A stretch of 64,000 nt of DNA, taken from assembly GCA_947044365.1 (NCBI GenBank), contig OX345636.1, positions 16,107,115 to 16,171,114 of the forward strand, in the 5' to 3' direction. This document shows, one piece after another, positions 12,301 through 25,349 of the stretch. Numbering within the stretch: the first letter of the stretch is position 1; the number at the start of each line of letters is the position of its first letter. The notes below the pieces were generated by a model, which was given only the letters and a program-made list of their open reading frames with translations, did no database searches and was not told the origin of the DNA. A program made the translations under genes and the position numbers. This stretch comes from Petrosia ficiformis (lineage: Eukaryota > Porifera > Demospongiae > Haplosclerida > Petrosiidae).

Positions 12301-12441
12301 GTATGTAGGTATTGTATACAAAATATAGGACCTGAGTTTGTGTCCGAGGATGTGATATAGCCCGAGCCTGCGAGGGCTATGACACATCCGAGGACACAAA
12401 ACAAGGGTCCTATATTTTGTATATAGTACCTATTAGCATAC
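12301..12441. repeat. Long imperfect hairpin (about 140 bp)
   Basis: Nested inverted arms are seen: GTATGTAGGTA with TACCTATTAGCATAC, ACAAAATATAGGACC with GGTCCTATATTTTGTA, GTGTCCGAGGATGTG with CACATCCGAGGACAC, and ATAGCCC with GGGCTAT around a GC-rich centre. It is a fold-back element of the same style as those at 4653 and 34985. Confidence 0.75.
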
Positions 12442-12510
12442 TATATACAATATTTTGCATGATGGTGACATCTCCTGCATAGTGGGCGCATGGAAGGTCT
12501 ATATACAAAA

Positions 12511-13202
12511 CTGTAAACCTGGAAATGTTAGCGAGCTTTTAATGTTAGCGATTTTAGTGAATTGATAAATATTGCTAAACTAAGAGGCATTTAACAATTC
12601 TAGCACGACGAAAGTCTCGTGCGCATGTGTGTGTATCCAACATGTGGTCTACTTCAGTTTGTTTACGGTTCGAGTATGGATCAGAAAAGATGTCATTTTA
12701 TCATTGGCTAAAGCATGACAAACCTTCATCCAGCATTGATGATGCCGCTAATAAAGAAGTATCAAAGGAGTTGGGCAAGTCAGTTTCGAGAAAAAGAGGG
12801 AAATACAACCATTATGATGCTGAGGTCAAGGTAAAAATAGCTAAATATGCTTGTGAGAACAGAAATAAATTCACAAGGTGGTATGCCTCTGAAGTACAGC
12901 AGGCTTTGGACAGGGAAATTACACTGGAGAACATCAAAGTTGATCTTAAGGCTTCGATAATCAAACCACTACATTCCAATTGGATGATAAATTCACTTTC
13001 AACTCTCTCAGATAGTAATGGATTAAAGAAAGCATTCGAAAAACCTGGTATTATCGGATTCGTTAATGATTGTGAGGACTAGTTTTTTTTGTTTCATTGT
13101 TAATTTTGTTACTTATTAAAACGTTCAAATTAGTGGTCGCTAAAAAGTAGAGAAATACAAAATTGCTACATATAATGTTCGCTAACATTTCTGGGTTTAC
13201 AG
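12511..13202 (+). mobile_element. Short TIR transposon with internally deleted transposase
   Basis: The termini CTGTAAACCTGGAAATGTTA and its near-inverse ending TTCTGGGTTTACAG form TIRs of about 25 bp. The element carries one ORF (12642-13082). The right flank is TATA and the left AAAA, so a TA target duplication is possible but not clean. Confidence 0.7.
12642..13082 (+). CDS. Truncated transposase-like protein (HTH start plus C-terminal piece)
   Basis: The 146-residue ORF starts at ATG 12642 (an upstream GTG in frame is unlikely). Residues about 40-75 hold a basic helix-turn-helix-like block, SRKRGKYNHYDAEVKVKIAK, like DNA-binding starts of pogo/Tigger-type sponge transposon proteins. The C-terminal part, SIIKPLHSNWMINSL then SDSNGLKKAFEKPGIIGF, resembles the post-catalytic end of the same kind of transposase. 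The DDE core that should lie between is absent, so this is an internal-deletion derivative. It cannot transpose itself but could bind element ends. Family assignment is from memory of motif style. Confidence 0.55.
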   Translation: MWSTSVCLRFEYGSEKMSFYHWLKHDKPSSSIDDAANKEVSKELGKSVSRKRGKYNHYDAEVKVKIAKYACENRNKFTRWYASEVQQALDREITLENIKVDLKASIIKPLHSNWMINSLSTLSDSNGLKKAFEKPGIIGFVNDCED

Positions 13203-13251
13203 TATATAGAACTCACCACATCAAAGGGATGATGTCACCATCATACTATAT

Positions 13252-13587
13252 GTGTTATATATATCATGTTTCAGAGGTCTATATGCGTTATATAAACCTG
13301 CCACGAGGTAAGATATCACCCGAGGGCGTAGCCCGAGGGTGATATCATCCGAGTTGGCAGGTTTATATAACGCATATAGACAGATGAAACATGTTATATC
13401 TGATATATTTTAGAATGAGATTCATACCTTGGATTGTCCTGCAAGAGATTGTCATTGAGTCCGTAAGAAATCGCCGTCGAGTTTCACAAGGTTGATATTT
13501 TAAAATATCAACCTATTTTGAGGTTTATATGAGAAATATAAACTTACACGCCCCATAGAAATGTATGGGCTATGAATCTCATTATGA
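13252..13587 (-). mobile_element. Composite hairpin element, copy 2 (inverted)
   Basis: This is the reverse complement of 7836-8174, nearly identical over most of its length: the hairpin half comes first (GTCTATATGCGTTATATAAA, then the CGAGGGCGTAGCCCGAGGG core) and the ATGAATCTCATTATGAGA end comes last. No ORF is seen. Confidence 0.75.
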
Positions 13588-13974
13588 GATATATAATTAT
13601 ATATATATAATTATATATAATTATATATAATGTATTATGTATTATACAATATATAGCCCATGTTAGGTATAACATTCATTGCTTTGTTGTTGAAATTAGT
13701 TTTTATCTGGCTTAAAAGAATTACATCTGTCAGGTAATTTATATGCCTTGATAGATCTTTCATTGACCATGACCTCTGGTCCTTCTGTCCCCCAACACTC
13801 ACACATTCTGAGAGAGGACATGGATCTTCTTGCATGGTCTATAGGTGAGAAGGGTTAAGATAGGTGCTTTGACACCTTGTGGATCTACCTCTTGATAATC
13901 ATCTTCAGTGGGCTCCCAAACGAAGTTGGAATGGTCTTTGGATGTCTCAGACAGTGCACTTTGAAAAGTGTATA

Positions 13975-14541
13975 ATAGGTTATTTTAACCTTCAGTTGGT
14001 TACAGGAGTTTCAATGCAATTCTATTTTCATCAATGCTGATTTGTTTTTCCTGCTAGGTAATATTTACAAGTCGCAGTTCATTTGATTTTGTTATGTATT
14101 GACTAGTATATAAAGTACTTGTCATATCATAACGCATATGGCAACATATTAACACATACCGGTATATATATATTAGTATAGTACTATATTTACAACCTGT
14201 GGTGTATTATTAGTATTCTCATTCTACCATTCGCGAAAACAACACATGCTACTTGTTCATGCATTCCAGAGTAATTAGTATAATTATGCACATGAATTTG
14301 TACTTATAATAACAGATAACATAATATTATATTGTACTCTGCAGATATTTGAAGTACATTGTATTGTATTTATTATCATACTTCATTATGGCATGTACCT
14401 TACATATACTAATCAAGAAATAAATTACTACTTTTAAACAATACTTTGCAAGAAAAGAAATCAATGTAGTCTCAGGAGCATATTATTAATATTGTATTGA
14501 AACTCATGAAGGTTAAAATAACCCATTAATGTTTACAGTGA
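13975..14541. mobile_element. MITE with GGTTATTTTAACC termini
   Basis: The left end reads GGTTATTTTAACCTTCAG with TTACAGGAGTTTCAAT. The right end reads ATTGAAACTCATGAAGGTTA and AAATAACC. The interior shares the TATTGACTAGTAT...GTACTTGTCAT tract and its inverse (GGCATGTACC...CTAATCAAG), so the element is palindromic throughout. A related copy lies at 10432-10960. Boundaries are approximate. Confidence 0.6.
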
Positions 14542-14902
14542 TGGCATTGCCTTGTTCTTTGAATCTTCGTTCCATCAATTGTCATTTCCTCTCCAAGCTG
14601 TATGGGGATGATAATTGTCTCCTGCAGGAAGGTTCTCTAGTCCAGTTACTCTACCAATTAGTACTTCCAGTGCTGTAAAAGACTGAGCTGCAATATGGAA
14701 ATCATAGTGTGACGAATTGAGTGAGGAGTCTCACTAGGATGAATAGTAAGGATTTCAGCATCAGTAATGTCTTTGGTAGATGACATATCCATTGTAAGCG
14801 TGTTAGAACAGTGACATCTATAAATGTTAAACATGTAGTAAGAGTTTCTAACTAAAGTTCATTTTGGTTTCTTCAACTCATTGAGAAGTAGAGGCTGTAT
14901 AT

Positions 14903-15335
14903 CACTGCAATAATAAAATAGTTAAAATAACTATTTTATTGGTTAGTACAGTTTCAAGGATTTAACAATTAGTTGTATGGTTGTTCAGAGTATTATGTAT
15001 TCATACCTGCTAATGCCATAACTACTTTGTGCTAATTATAACCAATTAGTTGAAGCAGTATACTTTTAGGGTGCTGTCTACTCATATTTTAACCAACAAC
15101 CACTTCAAATGATTTTGTCTGGCAGTTCCGGTCAGCAAAAGGGTTTGGAAACCTGCAAATGCATAATTTAATTTATTCTAGTGTACATTTTTTTACTTGG
15201 TACACATAATGTCATAGTAACATCATGTATGTAGCCGCAACAACCTGTATTACAAACAAGATTGCGATTTATGCTATTCCTTGCAACTGTACTAACCAAT
15301 AAATTGGTTATTTTAACTATTTAATGTTTGCAGTG
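14903..15335. mobile_element. MITE with about 45-bp terminal inverted repeats
   Basis: The left end is CACTGCAATAATAAAATAGT, then TAAAATAACTATTTTATTGG and TTAGTAC. The right end mirrors it as GTACTAACCAATAAATTGGT and ATTTTAACTATTTAATGTTTGCAGTG. There is no internal ORF with a recognisable domain. Another GGTTATTTTAACT terminus is seen near 50897. Confidence 0.65.
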
Positions 15336-16170
15336 TAGAGTCCAAGGTTCGGAGAGGAATTTGTGACCTTTCTGGTCTACTCTGAAAAGGGTCCTGACAG
15401 CACTAGAGTTTTAGCTGGTCAATTTCCAAAAACAAATCATTTTTTGACTTATGTGGCAACTACGTATGTAGTGATTGAGTCAGTGTATTCCAAACGTGAG
15501 CAGACTAAATCCCAAAGCTATTTCTCAAGCTTTCATTTTTTTATATTGGAAAAGAACTATTGTCTAAGAGCTAGTGGTAAATGAACATTGAATTATGATT
15601 CTTGCATTTATTGACTGATCCAGATCGCTTAATATATATAATTAAGATCTGGATCATAACATAACATAGATCAAAGGATAATTGAGATGTTATGAATTAA
15701 TGAATGCAACTGGACTACAAGTGTGTTACTGTTATTGCCATTCAACATGTATATAATCACTGATATTTCCTGTCTGCTTCAATATCACAGGAAAGTCTCA
15801 GGCACTCTTAGAAACCATATACTCTATGAACTTCTGGCACAAGCGTTGATTGAAAACTTTTAAAAATGCCTATAGGAACACAAAAACATAAACAGTGTAC
15901 ATTGATTTTACAGTTATTCTCCAAAATTGTTGAAAATAAGAATCGTTATTTTTTAGGCAAATCACTTTCATAAATTTAATACCTTTCTACAGAAAGTAAA
16001 ATCAATGATTATAATCATATATGTACATTTTGTTCATAAATATAAAATTGCTAGCTGCATGTGTTTGTAATCCACCATTCTCTTCTGTGTTTTAGCAATG
16101 TCCTGAATCAAAAAAGGCTTACAAAATGTGCATGATTGTATCAATCAAGGGTTTATCTACTTTTCTTCAG

Positions 16171-19100
16171 GATGGTTTTACAGCTATACACATTGCAGTA
16201 AAAAATGGCCACACTAATATTGTTCAGTACCTACTAGAAACAGGAGTAAACCCAAGAACTGAAGTAAAGGTATTCTGATTGTGTACTGCATTATGATTTT
16301 GTAATATTTATATGATTTGTTCCTACAAAGGACATAGGTGAGATAATTCACCTGGCAGTTTGTAAGAATCGTGTAGAAATTGTAAAAATGCTAATTGAAG
16401 CATATGGTGTAAGTCCAACTCTGCCAACACAGGTAATTAACACTTAATTGTTGAGGTACATGATCAATATAGAATGTAATGTTATAGTCACCTATTTTTC
16501 AATTCAGAATGACCTTCAACCAGTGCACTTAGCAGCTATGGTAGGACATGTTGAAGTACTACAATACCTTGTATCTCTTCCTAGTGTGGATGCAAGTGCA
16601 AAATCAAATACAGTATGCATCATACACTCACACACATGCACACATTATATAATAATAGTTAGACCACATTTTCCAATAAGCCAAGCTTAACATACTTTGC
16701 AGATCTCCTGCAGCAGTTTAGGAACAACTCCATTGGCAACAGACATAACTATGTTATGCTATAGCATTTGTATTTCATGTTGCAATAAATATATTATCGC
16801 ATGTACAGAAACTGGAAAAAAAATATCCAAAGTTGAATACTGTGTTGCCATGAGTCCAGTTAACAAGTGTTAATGCTGTATCCAACATGTAGTATTTCGC
16901 AGGCATCTGCGTGATAATTTAGATTTTTTATCCTGATAAGTATTCAGCAACATCGTGTTATTGAAACAATCATATTAAATAGAAGGTCATCTCAATGTAT
17001 ACTATGAAGTTAAATTCCAGACTAGTAAGTATCTCAGGCTACATCCAGGATCCAGCAAGACTATATAGTATTAAACATGAAAAATCCTCTCTTATTTCAT
17101 AATTATACAATTATCTCATTCAGAATTTGTATTACATTTCTGTCATGTGACTTTCTATACATAATAATAGGGTTCATTGTTTTCATGCAAAACATATCAA
17201 ATGTTTGTTATTATGGTTGCAATTATAATTATCATCTGAATTATGTCAACAGCTACAACTTCAACCGTTACATTTGGCATGTCAACAGGGACATACAAGG
17301 ACAGTTGAAGTATTGGTTAAGGAGCAGAATATTAATCCAAATAGTGTATCAGAGGTACAGTACTAAAATTATAACCAAAATTGTGTCATATACTATATAT
17401 ATAAATGATATAGGGTGGACTAGGCCCAATTCACTTTGCAACAATGAATGGAAGGGTAGATGTGGTAAGGTTTCTTGTGGACAACTGTGGAGTAGATCCT
17501 GATTCAGAGAATGAGGTAATAGAAATTTAGCAGCTTAAAAATTTAGTTATTGTACTTATACTCAATATCACAGCAAGTAGCACGTCCTGTACTTCTAGCA
17601 CAAATGGGAAAGAAGTGGAATGTACTTGAACTGCTGACAGAGCAATATAGATGTAGCATCAATATGTCATTGTTCTCAATTGAGGTTCCATAAAAATAAA
17701 CCTTTTATATTATCAAATTTAAATTAGCATGCGTATGTTATTGTTAATTTTCATAGAAATCCAAAAGTGACATTGAAAGAAAGTCAAAGAAGAGGGAATC
17801 AGAAAACAAACCAGTAATGATGAATACAATGTTATTTGTGAAATTTTTCATGTAATGTATTTTTGGATCCACACTCTACAACACACAAATTGCAACCAGT
17901 TTTCTGTATTAATTCCAGTAGTAAAAGGACTAAAGGTAATTTTCTTGTGCTTTTTAAAATTGCATTTATTCATGAACAATTTATCACTAGTTTCAAGCAA
18001 ATTCCCTGATCCACAGAGCAGCAAGCCTTGGAGAGATTGACACTCTCAATGATTTGATTGAGCTGAAAGGAAATCTTTGCTTATTGGATGAAGTATGTCA
18101 GTTTCTTATATTTCACAATTGCATGTTCTATTTTCATGTACACATAGTAACTAGAGGTTACCGTGTGATTTATGTTTCATAGGATGGATTTCAAGCTATA
18201 CATATAGCTGCAGCAGCAGGGCAGTTGGACTTTGTTAAAGCATTGGTAAATACTCATGGGGTTTCACCAGACACAGCATCTGATATAGTAAGAATTGTAA
18301 TTATGTGTTCATTATGTTAAATTTTAAACAGTGTATATACATGTTCAGGTTTTTTTTGTTATAGGGAAAATATCATCCTCTTCATATGGCAGCATCAAAC
18401 GGACATATAGATGTTGTGAAGTATTTGATATCAGAGTGCAATGTTCCAATTGAGCCAATAGCACAGGTACATGCTGACATTGTATCATTAAATAATATGT
18501 CTTATAATTTAAGCTTTAGCATAATACTTTTTTTTTCAACTATGAATGATGCTACAGTATTGATAATGCAGTTGATGTATTGCAATTACAGTGTTACTTT
18601 TTATATAGGATGGAACAAAGCCAATTCATTTGGCTTGTGTGAGAGGTGAACTAGAGATGATAAAATGTCTGATATCATTAGGATCATCACCAACAACAAA
18701 AACAGAAGGAGAAGTGCATATTAATACTATACATTAATGCGGTAGCAAAATTTACTTTAATTCATTTAGGTTTCTTGGGAGCTCATTCATCTAGCTTGTT
18801 CGAACGGACATAAGAATATAGTCACTGAACTTATTGATGTGTATAGTGTGAACCCACTTGCAGAGGATCAGGTAAGAACTATCTGGATGACTTGCATGAT
18901 GTAATGTTTCATCATACTCTATCTTTTTGAAAGGATGGTGGCTCTCCTCTTCATGCTGCTATTAGTGGAAATCAAAAAGAAATTGTGAAACTTCTGGTTG
19001 AAAAATATCATGCTGACCCAAACAGTGCAGCCAGTATAGTTAGTTACATAATATTTATATATCTGTCTTGAAACTGTAATATATCTATATAGAGTGATAT

Positions 19101-21009
19101 CTATCCACTTCATATTTGTGCACAGTATGGATTTGTAGATCTATTAGAGTGGTTATGTGAGAAGTACAAAGCTGATCCAAATGTCTCAAAATTTGTATGT
19201 TTCACATAATATAGCTCTTGTTGTTGTTACTTAATACTTCTGTTTTCCAGAGTGGTTACCAACCTATACATATTGCAGCACATTATGGTCATTTAGCAGT
19301 TATACACAAATTGGTTCAAAAGTATTGTGTTGATCCAAACGCTCCAGTTATTGTCAGTTCCAACATTTCCTGTACAAATTATTGCAATAGTCTACTGTCA
19401 TGTTTGTATATTTCATTCAACAGGAGATGGACCAGTCAATTCATATCGCTGCTGCTCATGGATACTGTGATGTTGTGAGATCCCTTATCAATGACTATGG
19501 GGTGAATCCTGCATCTCAAGCTAAAGTATATTATACCCTTTCACCTATATACATGAATATATGCCTGGTTGCATGTTTGTAGAATGGGCTTATTCCAATA
19601 CATCATGCTGCTCAGGAGGGACATGAAGCAGTAGTGACAATGCTAATAGATGAGTTTCACCAAGATCCAACTACAAAGAGTAATGTAAAAAAACATTAAT
19701 GCATACATCATAAAGTTGTTGAATTTGTATGGTAATAGGATGGTTTCCAGCCAATCCATGGAGCTTGCTACAAAGGACATGTAAATATTTTGCAGCTTCT
19801 TGTAGATAATTATGGTGTTAGTCCAACTACTGCATTGAAGGTGATATATCACTATGACTATAAAATTATGGCAACTTATCATTATAGAATACTTATACAG
19901 AATGGTATGCAGCCTATTCATCTTGCAGGAAATGAAAGTATCATAGACGTACTCATAACAAAATACCATGTTGACCCACATGTTAAAGTGAGATGTAATT
20001 ATACTGGAGGTCCTTCTCCATTTTTATATTTACTCCATGCAGGATTTTGATAATAATGAAGCTATTCATTCAGCCACAATATACAACAAAATGGATGTTG
20101 TGTTTTCATTGATCAATAAACATAATGTGGACCCCAGAACACCGGGAAATGTACATACCAGCTACAGCTAACTGTTTATTGCTGTTATTCTATAATCTAT
20201 TGTTTTTGATAAATGTGCATCTTCTGACTCATACATTTTACAGGTGGGCAAACAGCCAATCCATATAGCTGCATTAAATGGTAATGAAGAATTAATGATT
20301 GTGCTAATTGACCAATTTGGAGTGGATCCACTAGAAAAGGCTGATGTGATTTAACATTTAATACCATAGTATATTACAATAATAATTACATCATCACAGG
20401 AAGGACTGCAATCAATTCACTGGGCTGCATGTGGAGGTCAAATGAGCATTCTTGAAATCTTAGTTGATGAGTATAATGTGCTCCCAAATGTCTCTGCAAC
20501 GGTATGTTCTATGAATGCATCATAGCATTTTATGGTATTTTGTAATTGTAGGGAGGCACTCAACCAATCCACTTTGCAGCACATTTTGGGAAAACTGAAA
20601 TAATAGAAGTGCTAGTTGACTCTTATGGCATTGACCCAAGTACCCAATCTGAGGTAAGACGCATTGAAAGTATTTTCAAAATTTAGTAATATAATGCTTT
20701 ATTAATCTGATATGATTACAGGATGGTTATACACCAATTCTTGTTGCAGCAGTGTCACAACAAGAAGCTGTTGTTGACTTGTTGATATCGAAATACAATC
20801 AACCCAAACCAAGTCTGGATGACATCAAGAAAATGGTAAAGATTATGAAAATTACGAATTAAATGGGAAGAGAGCAAACCAAGTTGACTTTGTTAGTCAT
20901 GTTGTAGTTAATAATTAACTTATAGGTAAACCCCTTAGTGAGTCGGAATTTGGGCACTGTTAAGTTTAAAAGCCAAGTAATTATCTATAACTATAATAGG
21001 TATAGTTAA
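16171..21009 (+). CDS. Ankyrin-repeat protein, exons 2-27
   Basis: Twenty-six exons, all phase 0: 16171-16269, 16331-16432, 16508-16612, 17253-17354, 17414-17515, 17574-17684, 17757-17813, 17900-17935, 17991-18092, 18183-18287, 18365-18466, 18609-18713, 18770-18871, 18934-19038, 19093-19194, 19251-19352, 19424-19525, 19583-19684, 19739-19840, 19901-19987, 20043-20150, 20244-20345, 20400-20501, 20552-20653, 20722-20835, 20926-21009. With exon 1 the frame has 882 residues. Nearly every exon is one ankyrin repeat of 33-36 residues opening DGxxPIHxAAxxGHxxVV and ending near YGVDP. Exons 17757 (basic, KSKSDIERKSKKRESENK) and 17900 form a linker that splits the array into 6 and 17 repeats. Exon 19901 lacks several residues. 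The last exon (VNPLVSRNLGTV, stop TAA 21007) is the least certain. No catalytic domain is seen; a scaffold or interaction protein is inferred. Confidence 0.85.
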
Positions 21010-24000
21010 TGCTATTTGTGCATGAAATATGGATAATAATTATTATAGCTATAAGCAAAATTGTCTTATCATAGAAGTAATAATTTACACATAATACATG
21101 AGGTAAAAAATTAACATTTTAAAATAATATCTATACATAATTATTATATATGGTATGTATAACATTCTTTATTTTCGTTTTCATGGATACGCTTTAGAAA
21201 GATGAAATGAACAAATCTGAATAATAATAATTGTTTCACTAAGGCAATTTTGCTATTAATTCATTAATTTCGTTTTTACAATTTTTTTGGTCCATTATTT
21301 TTATTGTTTTCTTGACCTGTATACAATTAATAATTGACATTCTATTAAACAAAAAAAAAAGATTATTATCTTATACTACATGCATAATTTGACAACAGTG
21401 ACTTTTGATTTTCAATGAGGCTTTGATGTTATTAACACATAATATATATACTGTAACTGCTTTTTCCACAGATGTTTTAGTGATGTTGTATTTGGTGATA
21501 AAAATAAATGATCTGGATGAAAAAATAAATACAGCTCAGGTTAAGATAGAATTTGAAAATGCATAAATATGGTGGACTGTTTTTCGAGATGGACAATTGC
21601 ACCATTTACAACTATATGTCAGTTCTGCAATCCTAGAAATAATTATTATGATTCCTCATTAATTTTGTTGGAGGGTCTAAATTATGTTTAGTAATAATTG
21701 CTTCTCCAACAATTTGTGTAAATAAATACTTCTAGTCAAGCTAAATTCCATTAAATGATCAGTTGCAAATCTCAAATGTAACATTCATTAATATTCTAAA
21801 TGGGGTGAGATTCAGATGCAAAACACATGGCACATGTGCTTCTCACATGAATTCGAAACAGCTGATCATCTAGTTCCAATATTACATATATAGTCTGTTT
21901 TCTGGACAGAAATTAACATAAAATATACTCAGCTTATATGTTATTGATTATTAAGAGTTTAATACATATCCTGTGAACATATGGTGACACTCGACTTGCA
22001 TACACATTTAAATTTAACAGCTTGTCCTTTAGGCTATGTTCTTCACCTAAATAATACTCAGACAACACAAGGAACCTGTGTATACCTAACTGTTAGTGAT
22101 ATCCAGTGTGATTCAGTGTTGGGTGTTGTGTGTATAAGACGAGCGTGGTCACTTGTTTGTAAAATTCAAATGTTAAGACTTATCTACCACCTTAGTGGAT
22201 TGTCTAAAACTTAAATTTGAACTTCCTGTTTATCAAGATGAACGAATATAAATTTTACCAGGATGAGCTCCACTTCCACAGAGGTACAAACCCTTGAACG
22301 ATAGATAGATAGATAGATTGATAGGTAGGTAAATTTTCATTTCAAACAGGAAATGTCTCATCAGTTACCTGGGGATCCTGCAACAATGTAATGGATTAAA
22401 AGGTGGATTATTAGGTAGAAATTTTAGAAAACATGCTGCATGTGCATGTGTTCAGTTTTAATCTGTTAAATGTATTCCCTCATCATATATATTATATACT
22501 GTAAATCATTGCAATCTTTTGTTATTTTGGTATATAGCTAAATGCAGTTACATTTCAACTTGTCTTGGTATTATAATCTCTGTTCTTCTGTACGATATAA
22601 GACTCATACATTTTAATTTGGATTGTACAGAAGATCAAACTTACAGTATCAATATTTACAGTTCAAAAATGAAGATTTACTTATGAAGTAAAAATTATTG
22701 AAGTTTTAGTAGTGATGCATTGATAAGAGATTTTATCAATATTCGGGCCGATTACATAACTGATAATTACTTTAGATATGTAAATACCATCTACCAATTA
22801 ATAACCAATACAAATCCGATATTATATCTACCTTCTGTTTTCTGATTTTCTTTCAATGAAAATAAACATTTTGTCAATAATTATTGGTATTTCTTCTTTT
22901 GCTGAGTTTAGAAATATTTGGTGAAAATTTAGTTGAACAAACGTTTAATTATTGTGTGCCTGGTCTCTGAAATGTTTAACTTAGGTATAGTTTAATTAAC
23001 TACAATATTGGGCTAACTAAAAGGGTTTTAGAAACCAATTATTGGCCAGTTTTCATTTTCATTAGTTATAGTTATTTGCAATAGACTTGTAAAGTTAACT
23101 AAAATCAAATGCCTTACTAAAAGGGGTTTAAGTTTTAACTAAAACAACTGATTTCATGTGGTCTTTCTTCTCCAACATGAATGTTCCACTCATTATTTCT
23201 GTTGTATATACCTGCTTTACTGGGTTGCTATTATCATAGACAATTTTTGTCTTTACAAAGTTTACCAGTTCAAACTATTTGTCTCCTCATATGCCTGGAA
23301 GATATATGATTTATACCACATCATCTTAATTTTTATAAAGGCAAAAGGAAGTCTTTAAAAAAGGTTACAGGGAGAACAAGTGTATATAGAGAAAAAAGTA
23401 TCCCTATGATTGCTTTATGGTGTCCAGCATTCAGTAATCATGGCTGACTTTATCATGCCCGAAACACAACAGCCTATTATAGTTATTATTTTGATTATAT
23501 ACTCTGTGTACCTTTTATAGAACCTTGTAGAACTTTAAGAATACATTTCAGGTAGAATAGCTAGCTATTAGTTCCAGTGTCTACGTAAGCTACACAGCTT
23601 TCTTTCTGCTGGTGTGTAGAGCTTGATCGCGCGTTCTTTTTCGCGCCACGCCCATTAATTGGCCGAGCCCCCGGGAATGATGTAACTTCCTTAACTACGT
23701 ATACAACGCATACTCGCGTAGGTGACACAAGAATATATATAATATAAACATACATCGAACCCGTGGGAAAGCAATCATAGGGATGGCCCTACGGGCCATA
23801 AAAAGACTAAAAACAAATATCAAACAGTAAATATGTAAATTCAGAATTAAAAAAAAAAACAACTTTTTATTATCTATATAAATTGAACAAGGAAAACACA
23901 GTGTGGTGTATGAGCAGTGGAATATCAGAGGTTACCATGACAATCAGCTAAGCACCATGGAATAATTGTACAGCAAGCACTGTGATAGTAGTTTGCATTG

Positions 24001-24989
24001 TAAATTCAACATTTCTCAAGCAGTATAAATGAACTGTTTGAGCATCTTTCAGATTGGGGGAGGTCTGGGATATGGCAAAAGAGTACATGTACATACAAAA
24101 ATCAGTTAGTCTTTAAATTGTCATCATACATATTCAACTATATGTACATGTACTTATAGGTATATAAATGAATATATCATATGGTTTAGCATTAATGTAC
24201 ATGTTAATAAGTATTATGAAATCAACTATCATTTTATTTACATAATAAATTATATACTCTTAGGCTTTTTATACTTGTATAAGCATATCTTGTAATGGCT
24301 AATATAATGATCCTGCCCTTTTTTAGTATGTTCCACCAAGCTTCTCTTAGTCATGACCTTCATAATATCTCAGAAAATATATATATGTAGTCTAAATCTT
24401 CAATAATACATAGTGCATGATTATATATGTGTAAATCTATGCTAAGCCTAAATTAAAATTTTTAAATTTATAGTATCAGTAATTGTTCACAAAAAGATGA
24501 CAAGTTTAAGTCACATCTTTTCTCACCATGCAACCATCAGTGAAATTACAACACTATGAAAGGTGCAATGCACTTGTGAAATAATAATTAATAATAATAA
24601 TTCGTATATAAACCTCATCTGAAAATAGTCACAGGGATACAAATGTTTGACTAAAAATTAGTGTATGAAATAAATGGCTTGCACATGGTTGACTAAAAAT
24701 GCTATTTTCTACATACAGTATTAGAAGGTGGGGGTTACTATACTACAATTAATAATGTATTAATATGACTTATAATTATATTCACAGTCAGGAGTAATCA
24801 TGTTTCACATTTTTTAGTATATTACACACAATGACTGTGCATAATTATAGTTCTAGTTCATTATTATGATAATAACATTATATATAATAATAATATAAAG
24901 AGTGTGTATTACATCTATTCGGCAGATGCGACATATTTTAACTAACAATAGTATTTGCAGTTCAGTAAACTAAAGAGAGATTAGAGAAG
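21010..24989. other. Intergenic region
   Basis: AT-rich with no convincing gene. A GATA tetranucleotide run lies at about 22299-22325. A frame at 21981-22214 contains TACPLGYVLHLNNTQTTQG, a Cys pattern like a fragment of a sponge extracellular protein, but it is too short and unsupported to call. A MITE lies at 23376-23800. Confidence 0.5.
23376..23800 (+). mobile_element. ATCCCTATGATTGCTTT MITE family, copy A
   Basis: The element starts ACAAGTGTATATAGAGAAAA, followed by TATCCCTATGATTGCTTTA. It ends with AAGCAATCATAGGGATGG and CCCTACGGGCCATA, so the ATCCCTATGATTGCTT block is an internal inverted repeat near each end. The middle has GATCGCGCGTTCTTTTTCGC, CACGCCCATTAATTGG and a GTATACGTAGTTAAGG tract (seen here as the inverse). 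Sister copies are 27235-27680 (-), 49111-49634 (-) and 54511-54966 (+). No ORF is seen. Confidence 0.8.
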
Positions 24990-25349
24990 ATGTGTGATGT
25001 GACAGAGTGGCTTGGAGAGTTTCAACTCTCACAGTCTGACCTTAAGATTGAATGTGATGATAAAATATTTTTAACTCTGATACAAACCATCTTAGATCTT
25101 GAAACTACCTCAGCAAGTCTTGGATTAACAGAAGCTGAAATTGAATCACTTATAATTGATCATACTACTAATAGAGCAAGAAAATTACACATGTTGTGGA
25201 TGTGGAAAAGAAAGAATGGCAGTAGTGCAACATATCTTGCCCTTGTTAGAGCACTTGCTCAAATTCATGATCATAGTACAGCAAAGTCTGTACTACAGCA
25301 TGTAAAACAGTCATCTGGTGAGGCACCATCTGCAACTTCAATAATCTAG
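24990..25349 (+). CDS. Death-domain-only protein
   Basis: An intronless 119-residue ORF, ATG 24990 to TAG 25349. Residues about 30-105 read DLGLTEAEIE-like motifs: SASLGLTEAEIESLIIDHTT, then KLHMLWMWKRKNGSSATYLA and LVRALAQIHDHSTAKSVLQHV. The conserved helix-5 tryptophans and RALAQI helix 6 fit a Death domain. The domain fills almost the whole protein, so it could be a small adaptor or a competing decoy for Death-containing receptors such as the NLR at 5.4-9.2 kb (inference). A polypyrimidine/CAG site at about 24960 could be an acceptor in the 5' UTR. Confidence 0.85.
   Translation: MCDVTEWLGEFQLSQSDLKIECDDKIFLTLIQTILDLETTSASLGLTEAEIESLIIDHTTNRARKLHMLWMWKRKNGSSATYLALVRALAQIHDHSTAKSVLQHVKQSSGEAPSATSII

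Noticed and set aside
21981..22214. Cys-containing frame resembling a sponge extracellular domain fragment
   Set aside because: Too short, no splice-supported extension, and no second matching exon found.
22299..22330. GATA/GGTA short tandem run as a regulatory array
   Set aside because: Ordinary tetranucleotide microsatellite; nothing links it to a gene.
23561..23755. Minus-strand frame
   Set aside because: Lies wholly inside MITE copy A and has no conserved domain.
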